Source: Hyphomicrobiales bacterium
Lineage (GTDB): Bacteria > Pseudomonadota > Alphaproteobacteria > Rhizobiales > Rhizobiaceae
Length of the DNA stretch: 64,000 nucleotides
Direction of reading: 5' to 3'
Assembly: GCA_900472785.1 (NCBI GenBank)
Contig: UCJH01000047.1
Location: 348-64,347 of the forward strand
Made by a program: the position numbers and the translations under genes. Position 1 is the first letter of the stretch. Every line of letters starts with the position of its first letter. Shown here one piece after another: positions 8,562 through 17,591 of the stretch. The notes under the pieces are model-generated. The model had not been told where the DNA came from and made no database searches. It saw nothing but the letters and a program-made list of their open reading frames with translations.

Positions 8562-10190
8562 TTATCCCGCAGCCTTTGCCAGAAGCGCGGCAACCAGGCC
8601 TGCCGTGGAACTGTCATGTCCCTCCGCGCTCTGCTTGCCCTCGACAACCGGCAGCAGGCCGGTTGCCAGTTCCTTGCCGAGCTCAACGCCCCACTGGTCG
8701 AAGGAATTGATGTTGAACAGGGCGCCCTCGACGAAGACGCGGTGTTCGTAGAGCGCAATCAGGCGGCCGAAGGCATACGGGGTCATCTTGTCGTAGACGA
8801 TGGTCAGCGACGGGCGGTTGCCTTCGAAGACGCGGTGCGGCGCGATCTTCTCGATGAAGGCCGCGTCCTGTCCCTTGGCGGCCATCTGCGCCTTGGCTTC
8901 TTCCAGCGTGCGGCCCTTCATCAGCGCTTCCGACTGGGCAAGGCAGTTGGACATCAGGAGCTGGTGCAGCGGTCGCAGCTCCGGCTCGTGGCCATTTGCG
9001 GCGATCATGAATTCGGCCGGGATCACGCTCGTGCCCTGATGGATCAGCTGGTAGAAGGCATGCTGGCCATTGGTGCCGGGCTCGCCCCAGACGACCGGGC
9101 CGGACTGGCCCTCGACCGGGGTGCCGTCAAGCGTCACGCCCTTGCCGTTCGATTCCATGTCGAGCTGTTGCAGATAGGCCGGAAAGCGCGACAGGCGCTG
9201 GTCATAAGGCAGGATGGCGCGGGTGGCGTAACCGAGAACATTGCGATGATAGAAGCCGAGAAGGCCAAGCAGCATCGGGATGTTTTCGGTGAGCGGCGCC
9301 GTCTGGAAATGCCGGTCCATGGCATGGGCGCCGGCGAGGAACTGGCCGAAACTGTCCTTGCCGATGGCGATCATCAGCGGCAGGCCGATGGCCGACCAGA
9401 TCGAATAACGGCCACCGACCCAATCCCAGAAGCCGAAGATGCGATCCGAATCGATGCCGAAGGCGGCGACTTTATCGAGGGCTGTCGAGACCGCGCAGAA
9501 ATGATGCTTGACCGCATCCTCGCCGAGCTTGCCGGCGATGAAGGCGCGGGCCGTGGCGGCGTTGGTCATGGTTTCGATCGTCGTGAACGTCTTCGAGGCG
9601 ACGATGAACAGCGCCGTCTCGGCATCGATCAGCTTCAGCGTGTCGGCGATATGGGCGGCGTCGATATTGGAGACGAAATGCAGGCGCGGGCCGTCATGCT
9701 CCGGCGCCAGCGCTAGCGTCGCCATGACCGGGCCGAGGTCCGATCCGCCGATGCCGATATTGACGACGTCGGTGATCGCCTTGCCGGTCGCGCCCTTCAG
9801 CGCGCCCGAGCGGATGCCGTCGGAAAAGACGCCCATCGCATCGAGCACGGCGTTGACATCCGGCATGACGTCCTTGCCATCGACGATGACAGGCGTGTTG
9901 GAACGGTTGCGCAGCGCGGTGTGCAGCACGGCGCGATCTTCGGTGATGTTGATCGTCTCGCCCGCGAACATGGCGTCACGCTTTTCGGCGACCTTGCCGG
10001 CCTTGGCGATGGCTTCGAGCCCGGCCAGAACCTTGTCGTTGACCGCGCATTTCGAATAGTCGAACAGCATGTCTTCGAAGCTCGTACTGAAGCGTGAAAA
10101 GCGTTGCGGATCAGCGGCAAAAGCGGCCCGGATATCGGTGGCCTTGGTCTCGGCGACGGTGGATTTCAGCTGTTCGACAAGCGCTTTCAT
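8562..10190 (-). CDS. pgi: Glucose-6-phosphate isomerase
   Basis: Interconverts glucose 6-phosphate and fructose 6-phosphate in the cytosol. The 542-residue product has the usual PGI length and landmarks: [14 protein letters not shown] in the phosphate-binding region, [17 protein letters not shown], and the signature [20 protein letters not shown]. The C-terminal part holds [12 protein letters not shown] and [11 protein letters not shown] with the conserved active-site histidine and lysine. It starts at ATG 10190. A 447-base region with RNA-like structure separates it from fadD upstream on the same strand. In the island context it also provides fructose 6-phosphate, the entry sugar for amino-sugar synthesis. 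Confidence 0.97.
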   Translation of the reverse strand: MKALVEQLKSTVAETKATDIRAAFAADPQRFSRFSTSFEDMLFDYSKCAVNDKVLAGLEAIAKAGKVAEKRDAMFAGETINITEDRAVLHTALRNRSNTPVIVDGKDVMPDVNAVLDAMGVFSDGIRSGALKGATGKAITDVVNIGIGGSDLGPVMATLALAPEHDGPRLHFVSNIDAAHIADTLKLIDAETALFIVASKTFTTIETMTNAATARAFIAGKLGEDAVKHHFCAVSTALDKVAAFGIDSDRIFGFWDWVGGRYSIWSAIGLPLMIAIGKDSFGQFLAGAHAMDRHFQTAPLTENIPMLLGLLGFYHRNVLGYATRAILPYDQRLSRFPAYLQQLDMESNGKGVTLDGTPVEGQSGPVVWGEPGTNGQHAFYQLIHQGTSVIPAEFMIAANGHEPELRPLHQLLMSNCLAQSEALMKGRTLEEAKAQMAAKGQDAAFIEKIAPHRVFEGNRPSLTIVYDKMTPYAFGRLIALYEHRVFVEGALFNINSFDQWGVELGKELATGLLPVVEGKQSAEGHDSSTAGLVAALLAKAAG

Positions 10191-10355
10191 CGTGGGGCTC
10201 CCGGCAATGCGTGATGGCTGCGATAGCTAGTCGGTTTGGGTGTCGCAAATCAAGAGCAACACGGCGTCCATGGAAAAAAACCGGACCGTTGGGCGCATCT
10301 CGGAAACGCGCTGCGGTTGCAAATTCCGATGTTTGCAATAGGCTGAGGTCATTCA

Positions 10356-10439
10356 GGGACGGAAGCAGCAGCGCCAAACTAGCTGGCGCATCCGGGCGGA
10401 TGGGCTTCCCGGACTGTGGCAGGACGACAGCCTCGTCCC
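10356..10439. other. Multibranched RNA-like structure between pgi and fadD (candidate sRNA or pgi leader)
   Basis: A closing stem (gggacg 10356-10361 with cgtccc 10434-10439) encloses three hairpins: gcgcca/tggcgc (10371-10389), tccggg/cccgga (10391-10413) and ctgt/acag (10414-10430). That nesting is more than expected of spacer DNA. Read on the minus strand it would lie 165-250 bases upstream of the pgi start; read on the plus strand it would be followed by the bidirectional hairpin at 10500-10531. I cannot assign it to a known RNA family. Confidence 0.3.
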
Positions 10440-10492
10440 CGAATGTGGAGGTGATCTATGTGGTTCCGACCATTTAGCGTCACGCTGACGTT

Positions 10493-10531
10493 AAGAAAAA
10501 CCCGCACAAGCTGGTCAATCGCCGTGCGGGT
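10493..10531 (-). terminator. Intrinsic terminator, second of a tandem pair after fadD
   Basis: 8-bp stem acccgcac/gtgcgggt followed on the minus strand by TTTTTCTT. The plus-strand side also has a weak T-rich tail, so it may work in both directions. Confidence 0.65.
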
Positions 10532-10550
10532 CAATTTCTTAGCCTAAGGC

Positions 10551-10583
10551 AAAAAGGTGGCTGGAGTTCGCGCTCCGGTCACC
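10551..10583 (-). terminator. Intrinsic terminator, first of the pair after fadD
   Basis: On the minus strand GGTG..GGAG/CTCC..CACC forms an interrupted stem followed by TTTTTG. A third hairpin (10598-10639, arms gaggttt/aaacctc and accgggt/acccgg) overlaps the fadD stop codon itself but has no T-run. Confidence 0.6.
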
Positions 10584-10637
10584 ACTCCGCCAGAATAGAG
10601 GTTTTACCGGGTTTTGACAAGCCGATACCCGGAAACC

Positions 10638-12341
10638 TCATTTATCGCGCAAATCCTTGCGCAGAATCTTGCCGACGTTGGATTTCGGCAGTTCGGTGCG
10701 GAATTCGACGAATTTCGGGCGTTTGTAGTTGGTAAGGTTGGCCGCGCAATGGGTCTTCACGTCGGCTTCCGTCAGCTTGTCGTCCTTCTTGACGACGAAG
10801 AGCTTGACGGCTTCGCCGGAATGCGGGTCGGCCACGCCGATGGCGGCGCATTCGAGGACGCCGGCCAGGGTCATCGCCACTTCCTCGATCTCGTTGGGGA
10901 AGACGTTGAAGCCGGAGACGAGGATCATGTCCTTCTTGCGATCGACGATCTTGGTATAGCCGTCGGCATTCATGAAGCCGATGTCGCCGGAGCGGAAAAA
11001 TCCGTCGTCGGAGATCGCCTTGGCGGTCTCGTCCGGACGTTGCCAGTAGCCGGCCATGACCTGGGGTCCACGAATGCAGATCTCGCCGATCTCGCCGACG
11101 GGAAGAGTGTTGCCTTCCTCGTCGCGGATCTCGATGTCGGTCGAGGGCAGGGGCATGCCGATCGTGCCGGAAAACTCCGACGTATCGAAGCGGTTGGCCG
11201 TGGCGACGGGCGAGGTTTCCGAAAGTCCGTAGCCTTCGGCGATCGGGCAGCCGGTCATCTGTTGCCAGCGTTCCGCCACCGGCCGCTGCACCGCCATGCC
11301 GCCGCCCAGCGTTAGAATCAGAGAGGAGAAATCGAGTTTCTGGAAATCGGGATTGTTCATCAGCGCGTTGAACAGCGTGTTAAGGCCGGGGAAGATGTTG
11401 AACTTGTACTTGCCGAGTTCCTTGACGAAGGCCGGAATGTCGCGCGGATTGGGGATCAGGATGTTCTGGCCGCCGGTGCTCAAACCCATCAGCGCGTTTA
11501 TCGTCAATGCAAAGATATGGTAGAGCGGCAGGGCGCAGATGAAGACCATGTCGTTTGGGCGCGGTCGCCGCACATAGGCGGTTTCCAGCCAGACCTCGAT
11601 CTGCGCCATGTTGGACAGAAGATTGGAGTGGGTGAGTGCCGCCCCTTTCGAAACGCCGGTGGTGCCGCCGGTATATTGCAGGAAAGCGATATCGGTCGGC
11701 GCGACATTGGTCTTCACCAGCGTCTTCCTGGTGCCTGCGGAGAGCACGGCCTTGAACGGAACATGGCCGGCAAGCGACCAGGCGGGTACGAGCTTCTTGA
11801 CGCGGCGGACAACGAGATTGACGATGACGCCCTTGAGGCCGAGCAGGTCACCCATGGTGGTGACGACGACATGCTTGACGTCGGTGCGGGTCACGACCTG
11901 TTCCACCGTATGGGCGAAGTTTTCGAGTACGAAGATCGCCTTGGCGCCGGCATCCTTCAACTGATGCTCGAGTTCGCGGGGCGTATAGAGCGGATTGACG
12001 TTCACGACTGTGAAGCCGGCACGCAGGATGCCGAAGATGATGACGGGGTTCTGCAGGATATTGGGCATCATCACCGCGACGCGGTCGCCCTTGATGAGGC
12101 CGATCGACTGGAGCCAGGCCCCGACACTGGCGGACAACCGGTCAAGATCGGCGAAGGTCAGCGATTTGCCCATGCAGGTAAAGGCCGGGCGCGCGGCATG
12201 TTTTCCGCAGGAAAGATCAAAGAGATCGCCGATCGAGCGATACGGCAGGGGGGCGATTTCGGCGGGTATGCCCGGCGGATAGGATTTCAGCCAGATCTTT
12301 TCCGCAGCTGAGCCATGTGCATTCATCACGGTATCCGGCAT
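10638..12341 (-). CDS. fadD: Long-chain fatty acid-CoA ligase
   Basis: Activates long-chain fatty acids to acyl-CoA with ATP, at the inner membrane face. The 567-residue product has the acyl-adenylate enzyme motifs: the P-loop-like FLQYTGGTTGVSKGA, EGYGLSETSP, and the hinge region with GFFRSGDIGFMNADGYTKIVDRKKDMILVSG, ending in PKSNVGKILRKDL with the catalytic lysine. It starts at ATG 12341. A half-palindrome shared with the nitronate monooxygenase promoter lies about 135 bases upstream. In Sinorhizobium fadD is known to affect swarming and long-chain fatty acid derivatives. Confidence 0.95.
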   Translation of the reverse strand: MPDTVMNAHGSAAEKIWLKSYPPGIPAEIAPLPYRSIGDLFDLSCGKHAARPAFTCMGKSLTFADLDRLSASVGAWLQSIGLIKGDRVAVMMPNILQNPVIIFGILRAGFTVVNVNPLYTPRELEHQLKDAGAKAIFVLENFAHTVEQVVTRTDVKHVVVTTMGDLLGLKGVIVNLVVRRVKKLVPAWSLAGHVPFKAVLSAGTRKTLVKTNVAPTDIAFLQYTGGTTGVSKGAALTHSNLLSNMAQIEVWLETAYVRRPRPNDMVFICALPLYHIFALTINALMGLSTGGQNILIPNPRDIPAFVKELGKYKFNIFPGLNTLFNALMNNPDFQKLDFSSLILTLGGGMAVQRPVAERWQQMTGCPIAEGYGLSETSPVATANRFDTSEFSGTIGMPLPSTDIEIRDEEGNTLPVGEIGEICIRGPQVMAGYWQRPDETAKAISDDGFFRSGDIGFMNADGYTKIVDRKKDMILVSGFNVFPNEIEEVAMTLAGVLECAAIGVADPHSGEAVKLFVVKKDDKLTEADVKTHCAANLTNYKRPKFVEFRTELPKSNVGKILRKDLRDK

Positions 12342-12468
12342 GATCTCTCTCCCTTATGCCTTCCGGTCTCTGCCCCGGCGTTTTTTGAGCCGAAAACCCC
12401 TCCAGGTTTTCTAGCCGCATCAAAGATGATGCTTTTACGCCACGCCTTCAAGCCAATTCCGGATTATA

Positions 12469-12490
12469 TAACCTTAACGTAAACGTCAAT
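12469..12490 (-). promoter_or_regulatory. Candidate operator of fadD (ACGTAAACGTCAA type)
   Basis: Seventeen of 22 positions match the perfect palindrome at 17592-17613; the shared core is cgtaaacgtcaa. It lies about 130-150 bases before the fadD start. ACGTAAACGT-type sites are known for MerR-family LiuR-like regulators of acyl-CoA breakdown; which protein binds here is not shown. Confidence 0.4.
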
Positions 12491-12592
12491 ATTGCAAATC
12501 TTTGCGGCGATGATCGCCGGGCCGGGGGGTCCCATAGCCAGATTTCGCCACACGCCATCCTGGCAAAGTCTTTGCCAGCCACGGAAAATCCA

Positions 12593-12611
12593 TATATTGC
12601 AGTGCAATATA
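12593..12611 (+). promoter_or_regulatory. Perfect 19-bp palindromic operator of the MFS gene
   Basis: Arms tatattgca and tgcaatata around a single central g, 109 bases upstream of the MFS start codon. The AT-rich perfect symmetry suggests a binding site for a dimeric repressor. No regulator gene lies beside it. Confidence 0.5.
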
Positions 12612-12719
12612 AACGGCCTCAGGTCCGCCCGGACGGTCGACCAATTCCCTCGAAGCGGCGCATGCGCCACCCCGCTATTGCAGGCATCCATTGGCCGCCA
12701 GGGCCAGACAGGTCTTTTC

Positions 12720-13934
12720 ATGTCCGACGACGTTCTTTCTCCCGGCCCGGTCGTTCGCCAAGGCAACGGCATGTCGCTTGCCGAACTGGCGCTGGCCGTC
12801 GGCGGTTTCGGTATTGGAACCGGCGAATTCGCCATCATGGGACTTTTGCCACAGGTCGCGGACGATTTCTCGGTTTCGGTCCCGAGCGCAGGCCATGTCA
12901 TCAGCGCCTATGCGATCGGCGTGGTCGTCGGGGCGCCGCTGATCGCCGTTCTTGCGGCACGGTTTTCCCGTCGCAATGTGCTTCTGGTCCTGATGGCGCT
13001 GTTCGCGCTGGGCAATCTGGCAAGTGCGGTTGCCGGCAGCTTCGGCTTTCTCATCCTGGCCCGCTTCCTTGCCGGCCTGCCGCATGGCGCCTATTTCGGT
13101 GTCGCGGCGCTGGTGGCGGCCGGCATGGCGGCGCCCAATCAGCGGGCGCGCGCCATCGGTCGGGTGATGATGGGCCTGACGATCGCCACGCTTCTGGGTA
13201 CGCCGCTTGCCGCCTGGTTCGGCCAGGCCCTCGGCTGGCGGGCCGCTTTCGGCATCGTCGGCGGCATCAGCCTTCTGACCGTTGCGCTGACCTGGGCCTA
13301 TGTCCCGCGCGACAAGCCCAATGCCGCCGCGACGCCCCTGAAGGAGCTCGGCGCGCTCGGCAAGACCCAGGTCTGGCTGACGCTCGGCATCTGCGCCGTC
13401 GGCTGCGGCGGCATGTTCACGGTCTTCACCTATATCACGCCGGCACTCACCGAGGTGGCAGGCGTCTCGCTCGCGGCCGTGCCGATCATGCTGTCGGTCT
13501 TCGGCGCGGGGATGATCCTCGGCAACATCGTCGGCTCCAGGCTCGCCGACTGGTCGCTCCTGCCGGCAATCGGGCTCGCGCTCGGCTTCAACCTGTTCGC
13601 CTATATCCTGTTCTATTTCACCATGGGCAACCCGGTGATGGCGGCCATCAATATATTCCTGATCGGTGGCGGTTTCGCGGTCGTTCCCGGCATCCAGACA
13701 CGGTTGATGGACGTCGCCGGCGATGCGCAGACGCTGGCCGCGGCACTCAGCCATTCGGCCTTCAACATCGCCAATGCCATCGGCGCCTGGCTTGGCGGGG
13801 TTGCAATTGCCGCGGGCTATGGCTGGACCTCGACCGGGCTCGTTGGTGCCATGCTCGCCGTTGCCGGCTTCGGCATCTTCTTCACCTCCGTCTTTCTGGA
13901 CGGCGCGCCCGCCCGTCGAGACAGCCGATCCTGA
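12720..13934 (+). CDS. MFS transporter, DHA1 (AraJ/NepI-like) family
   Basis: 404 residues with twelve hydrophobic segments. The N-terminal part has the DHA1 features GFGIGTGEFAIMGLLPQVADDF and, after helix 2, the loop AARFSRRNVLLVLMALFALGN (motif A-like). This branch exports sugars, nucleosides or drugs by proton antiport in the inner membrane. I placed the start at ATG 12720 (MSDDVLSPG) because the longer open frame from 12492 lacks MFS character and would cover the operator. Substrate unknown. Confidence 0.85.
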   Translation: MSDDVLSPGPVVRQGNGMSLAELALAVGGFGIGTGEFAIMGLLPQVADDFSVSVPSAGHVISAYAIGVVVGAPLIAVLAARFSRRNVLLVLMALFALGNLASAVAGSFGFLILARFLAGLPHGAYFGVAALVAAGMAAPNQRARAIGRVMMGLTIATLLGTPLAAWFGQALGWRAAFGIVGGISLLTVALTWAYVPRDKPNAAATPLKELGALGKTQVWLTLGICAVGCGGMFTVFTYITPALTEVAGVSLAAVPIMLSVFGAGMILGNIVGSRLADWSLLPAIGLALGFNLFAYILFYFTMGNPVMAAINIFLIGGGFAVVPGIQTRLMDVAGDAQTLAAALSHSAFNIANAIGAWLGGVAIAAGYGWTSTGLVGAMLAVAGFGIFFTSVFLDGAPARRDSRS

Positions 13935-14103
13935 TGCGAAAGCAAGATTTCCGGCATGTCGGAAATCTCCCTGTCATCTCCTTTGATTAGGCTTCCCCCG
14001 GACATACGTAGAGCGTAAAGCCAAGGCCTGCCGCACCGCGCATAGAAACGCGGTGGCAAGCAGGCCGGTTTGTTGTAATGTCGGGCCGCATGGAGGGGAG
14101 CTT

Positions 14104-15258
14104 TTGCAACTGAGCAATCGTGAGCGAGACAATCTGCCGATAGAACCGCGCCTGTTCGGGCAGCCGGCGCATGCGCGCTCGGCGCTGCTGGGGCCGATTT
14201 CGGCGGCGCGCTGGCTGCTGGTCTTCATTCTGCTTGCCGGCGTCTATTTCTTTCACGGCTTTCTTGTGCCGGTGCTGGCCGCGCTCGTCATCGGCTTCGC
14301 CAGCTGGCCCATCTACCGACGGCTGCTGCAGGCGACGGGCGGGCGGCGCACGCTGGCGGCCACCATTGCCATCATCTTCGTCGTGTCGTTCATCGTGGTG
14401 CCGATCTCGATCGCGGCCGCCTATGCGGTCGACGAGGTTCGCAGCTGGGTGGTCTGGGCGATCGAGGCGAATGTCAGCGGCGCACCGGTGCCGTTCTGGG
14501 TTCCCGGCATTCCCGGCATCGGCAAATGGCTCGGCGAGCAATGGTCGCACTACATCGGCCATCCCGGCGGGCTGGGCGAGATGGTTCAGCTGGTCAGCGG
14601 CTCCAACATCGGCAACATCTATCGCGGCGTGCTGGTCGTCGGCGCCTCGGCGTTCCAGTCTTTCCTGACGCTCTTGTTCATGCTGATCTCGCTGTTCTTC
14701 GTCTATCGCGACGGCGAGCGGTTCGTGGGGCAGATCGACAAGCTCGGAGAGCGCATTTTCCCGATGCGCTGGGAGCGTGTCTCGCGCATCGTGCCCCTGA
14801 CGATCAGCTCGACCGTGACCGGCATGGGCGTCATCGCCATCGGCGAAGGCATCGTGCTGGGCATCGCCTATTGGCTTGCCGGCGTGCCCTCTCCGGTGAC
14901 GCTCGGCATTCTCACAGGCATCATGGCGCTGATCCCCGGCGGTGCGCCGCTGTCGTTTACCATGGTCTCGCTCTATCTCGTTTTCAGCGGGTCCCCAATG
15001 GCCGGCATCCTGCTGTTCGCCTGGGGCACATCCGAGCTTTTCGTGGTCGACAAGACGCTTCGGCCCCGGCTTGTCGGCGGTCCGATTAAGCTGCCTTTCC
15101 TGCCGACGTTCTTCGGCCTGATCGGCGGCGTCAAGACCATGGGTTTCCTCGGCCTGTTCGTCGGGCCGGTCCTGATGGCGCTTCTGGTGGCGATCTGGCG
15201 GGAGTGGCTGCGCGAAGTGACGACGCCGCCGACACAGAGCGGGACAATCATCACATAA
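14104..15258 (+). CDS. AI-2E family transporter (PerM/YdiK-like permease)
   Basis: Inner-membrane protein of 384 residues with the family layout: two or three N-terminal helices (WLLVFILLAGVYFFHGFLVPVLAALVIGFASWPIYRRL), a large central soluble loop, and a C-terminal block ending in FGLIGGVKTMGFLGLFVGPVLMALL, the most conserved stretch of the family. Members export autoinducer-2 or act as Na+/H+ antiporters; others are uncharacterised. I chose TTG 14104 because GGAGGGGA lies just upstream; an upstream start at 14053 would place this ribosome site inside the coding sequence. Its end overlaps the converging MOSC gene by 8 bases. Confidence 0.85.
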   Translation: MQLSNRERDNLPIEPRLFGQPAHARSALLGPISAARWLLVFILLAGVYFFHGFLVPVLAALVIGFASWPIYRRLLQATGGRRTLAATIAIIFVVSFIVVPISIAAAYAVDEVRSWVVWAIEANVSGAPVPFWVPGIPGIGKWLGEQWSHYIGHPGGLGEMVQLVSGSNIGNIYRGVLVVGASAFQSFLTLLFMLISLFFVYRDGERFVGQIDKLGERIFPMRWERVSRIVPLTISSTVTGMGVIAIGEGIVLGIAYWLAGVPSPVTLGILTGIMALIPGGAPLSFTMVSLYLVFSGSPMAGILLFAWGTSELFVVDKTLRPRLVGGPIKLPFLPTFFGLIGGVKTMGFLGLFVGPVLMALLVAIWREWLREVTTPPTQSGTIIT

Positions 15259-15988
15259 GGCTGATCGTATCGCCGACCTGAATGGGTGCCGGCGCAACGA
15301 CGCGGCCCAGCACGCCGAAACCGCCGCCGCCATGACGGGCGATTGCGTGCAGAACCTCCTTGGCAAAGGGCAGATCGCCTTGCGCAAGCGCCGTGAAGCT
15401 GCAGCGTTCGCAGGGTTCGTTGATCTCGACGGTCGCGTCTCCGATCCTCACCGTCCTGCCGATCAGGCTGCGATCCGGAAAGCCGTCCTCGAGATCGGCT
15501 ATTTCGACGACGATATTGGGGCGGAACCGCCTGATGTCGACCCGGCTTTCCGGCGGCAGCAGGGCCGCGAGAGCCCGCAGCGAGGCCGTGGTCAGGATAT
15601 GCAGATGGCCGCGATCGTAACGCGGGGCGGCAATGGCGGCGCCAGCCTCTGCGATCGTTGGGGCAAGCGGCGCGAAGACGACGGGAAATCCGGCCTTTTC
15701 CGAGGCGGCAGCCTGTGCATCCGCAGTGGATACGCTGAGCCAGTCACTGCGCTCCGTGCGGATTTCCGGATCGGACGTGCCCATGCGCGCGAGGATGTCC
15801 GGCGTGAACCGCCAGCGTTTTTGCGATTCGGGCTCGGCGATAGCGCCGGTTTCCGCGTCGCGCAGACAGAAGACGCGGTCATGCCGAACGCCGTGCGCGT
15901 CCAGCTCCGTCCGGTCGATCCGCTCTCCGCCGAGCGAACTGACGGGATAACGCCAGAGCTCGACCACCTCACCCCATATGCCTGCCAT
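15251..15988 (-). CDS. MOSC domain protein (putative molybdenum cofactor-binding sulfur carrier/reductase)
   Basis: 245 residues: an N-terminal MOSC_N beta barrel (VVELWRYPVSSLGGERI to about residue 95) and a MOSC domain with RRFRPNIVVEI and the cysteine pair in NEPCERCSFTA. MOSC proteins bind the molybdenum cofactor or carry sulfur; relatives such as YcbX and mARC reduce N-hydroxylated compounds. The C-terminus RHGGGGFGVLGRVVAPAPIQVGD is typical of the domain. It converges with the AI-2E gene. Enzyme activity is not demonstrable from sequence. Confidence 0.85.
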   Translation of the reverse strand: MAGIWGEVVELWRYPVSSLGGERIDRTELDAHGVRHDRVFCLRDAETGAIAEPESQKRWRFTPDILARMGTSDPEIRTERSDWLSVSTADAQAAASEKAGFPVVFAPLAPTIAEAGAAIAAPRYDRGHLHILTTASLRALAALLPPESRVDIRRFRPNIVVEIADLEDGFPDRSLIGRTVRIGDATVEINEPCERCSFTALAQGDLPFAKEVLHAIARHGGGGFGVLGRVVAPAPIQVGDTISLM

Positions 15989-16069
15989 GCCGCATCCCGC
16001 ATTGTTCCCGTGGGTGCAACATAGGCAAGGGATGTGCTCCTGCCAATGCGGCAGGGCACATGCAAATCG

Positions 16070-16234
16070 TCAGTTCAGGGTTTCGGAGGCGATTTCGTCG
16101 CCGAGAATGCGGAACGCGTCTTCCAGAGCATCGACGAGGATGTCCGTCAGGTCGTCCATATTGTCGGGATTGAAGAGAAACGCAAAAGCAGCATCCTGTG
16201 AGGAGCGGGTGGCGTATTCGATCTCGTTCGACAT
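16070..16234 (-). CDS. Very small acidic hypothetical protein, 54 aa
   Basis: Starts MSNEIEYATRSS and ends ILGDEIASETLN. The ATG at 16234 has AAGGGA upstream at good spacing. It is rich in Asp and Glu with alternating hydrophobics (NMDDLTDILVDALEDAFRIL), suggesting one amphipathic helix. Codon use looks like its neighbours. It lies between the MOSC gene and tRNA-Thr. Function unknown; it could be a small regulator or binding partner. Confidence 0.5.
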   Translation of the reverse strand: MSNEIEYATRSSQDAAFAFLFNPDNMDDLTDILVDALEDAFRILGDEIASETLN

Positions 16235-16410
16235 GTCATTGTCCCTTCGCGCCAGGCATCATGCCGACGATTGCAGCGACGCTAGAGCGCGTTGCTTGCG
16301 CAGGGCTTGAAGCCGCGAGCGGGATTTGGATAGCACATCAAACCGGACGGCATTGAGTCCGGCCGGACGAATTCGCTCGGATGGCTTTTGACTGCAGAAA
16401 TTGAAAAGAC

Positions 16411-16486
16411 TGGTGCCGCTTGCAGGACTCGAACCTGCGACCCCATCATTACGAATGATGTGCTCTACCACCTGAGCTAAAGCGGC
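16411..16486 (-). tRNA. tRNA-Thr (anticodon CGT)
   Basis: On the minus strand a full cloverleaf is readable: acceptor GCCGCTT pairing with AAGCGGC, D-loop TAGCTCAGGTGGTAGAGCA, anticodon loop TTCGTAA on a CATCA/TGATG stem, T-arm GCAGGTTCGAGTCCTGC, and an encoded CCA end. It reads ACG threonine codons. Confidence 0.97.
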
Positions 16487-16609
16487 CAGCATCGTTTCGC
16501 AGGTGGCGAAGCGATGTGTGAGGCGCTGATACCTGCAAAGTGACGGGATTTCAAGCCGTCAGATTTGCGATTGGAAAAAAATCGGGGGATCGGCGCGGCT
16601 CGGTCTGGT

Positions 16610-17569
16610 TCAGAGGGAAAGTCTGTTGCGCGCAGCCTGGTATTCGCCGTCCAGCCGTCCGACGAGCGCTTCGACGGAGGTGATCTCGGTGACCGCGCCG
16701 ATTCCCTGGCCGCAGCCCCAGATGTCCTTCCAGGCCTTGGCGCCGGTGGTGGCTGTCTCGAAGTCCATTTTCGAGGGATCCGCCTCGGGCAGTTTGTCGG
16801 GATCCATGCCGGCGGCGGCGATGGAGGGTTTGAGGTAATTGCCGTGGATGCCGGTGAAATAGTTGGAATAGACGATGTCGGCGGCGGTGCTGTCGACGAT
16901 CGACTGCTTGTAGGCGTCGCTGGCGCGGGCTTCCTGCGTGGCGATGAAGGGCGAGCCGATATAGGCCATATCGGCGCCCATCGCCTGCGCGGCCAAAACG
17001 GCGCCGCCGGTGGCGATTGCGCCCGAAAGCAGGAGCGGCCCATCGAACCAGCTGCGGATTTCCTGGATCAGCGCGAAGGGCGACAAGGTTCCGGCATGGC
17101 CGCCGGCGCCGGTCGCAACCGCGATCAGGCCGTCGGCGCCCTTGCGGATCGCCGAATTGGCATGGCGATTGTTGATGACGTCGTGCAGCACGATACCGCC
17201 ATAGGAATGGATCGCCGCATTGACTTCGGGCACCGCCCCGAGCGAAGAAATGACGATCGGCACCTTGTATTTGACGCAGAGCATCAGGTCGTGCTCGAGC
17301 CGCTTGTTGGATTTGTGGACGATCTGGTTGACGGCGAAAGGCGCGGCGGGCCTGTCCGGATTCTGCCGGTCGTGGCTTGCGAGGTCCTCGGTGATCTGTG
17401 CCAGCCATTCGTCGAGCTGCGCCTCCGGCCGCGCGTTCAGCGCCGGAAACGAGCCGACGACGCCGGCCTTGCATTGCGCCAGCGTCAATGCCGGATGCGA
17501 GATGATGAAGAGCGGGGCGGCAACGACCGGCAGCCGCGTGGTTCCGGTCAAGATCGGCGGCAGCGCCAT
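16610..17569 (-). CDS. Nitronate monooxygenase / 2-nitropropane dioxygenase-like flavoprotein
   Basis: 319-residue TIM-barrel flavin enzyme. Landmarks are PVVAAPLFIISHPALTLAQCKAGVVGSFPALNAR, VATGAGGHAGT with the catalytic histidine, and LLLSGAIATGGAVLAAQAMGADMAYIGSPFIAT, the FMN phosphate-binding part of the family. Such enzymes oxidise alkyl nitronates such as propionate 3-nitronate; bacterial paralogues are often of unknown substrate. I chose ATG 17569 (MALPPILTG) with GGAG upstream over a longer frame. A perfect palindrome lies 23 bases upstream, so transcription is probably regulated together with fadD. Confidence 0.88.
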   Translation of the reverse strand: MALPPILTGTTRLPVVAAPLFIISHPALTLAQCKAGVVGSFPALNARPEAQLDEWLAQITEDLASHDRQNPDRPAAPFAVNQIVHKSNKRLEHDLMLCVKYKVPIVISSLGAVPEVNAAIHSYGGIVLHDVINNRHANSAIRKGADGLIAVATGAGGHAGTLSPFALIQEIRSWFDGPLLLSGAIATGGAVLAAQAMGADMAYIGSPFIATQEARASDAYKQSIVDSTAADIVYSNYFTGIHGNYLKPSIAAAGMDPDKLPEADPSKMDFETATTGAKAWKDIWGCGQGIGAVTEITSVEALVGRLDGEYQAARNRLSL

Positions 17570-17591
17570 GGTGTTTCTCCTCCACCTAGTA

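Noticed and set aside
7980-9716. 578-codon plus-strand frame over DUF2161 gene and pgi
   Set aside because: Shadow of two well-supported minus-strand genes; composition is that of reverse-complement coding DNA.
10340-10440. Possible SRP (4.5S) RNA because of ggtc...ggaagcagc
   Set aside because: The invariant core AGGTCCGGAAGGAAGCAGC is not present; only a partial resemblance.
13987-15387. 466-codon minus-strand frame over the AI-2E permease gene
   Set aside because: The plus strand encodes a clear membrane protein; the minus frame is its shadow.
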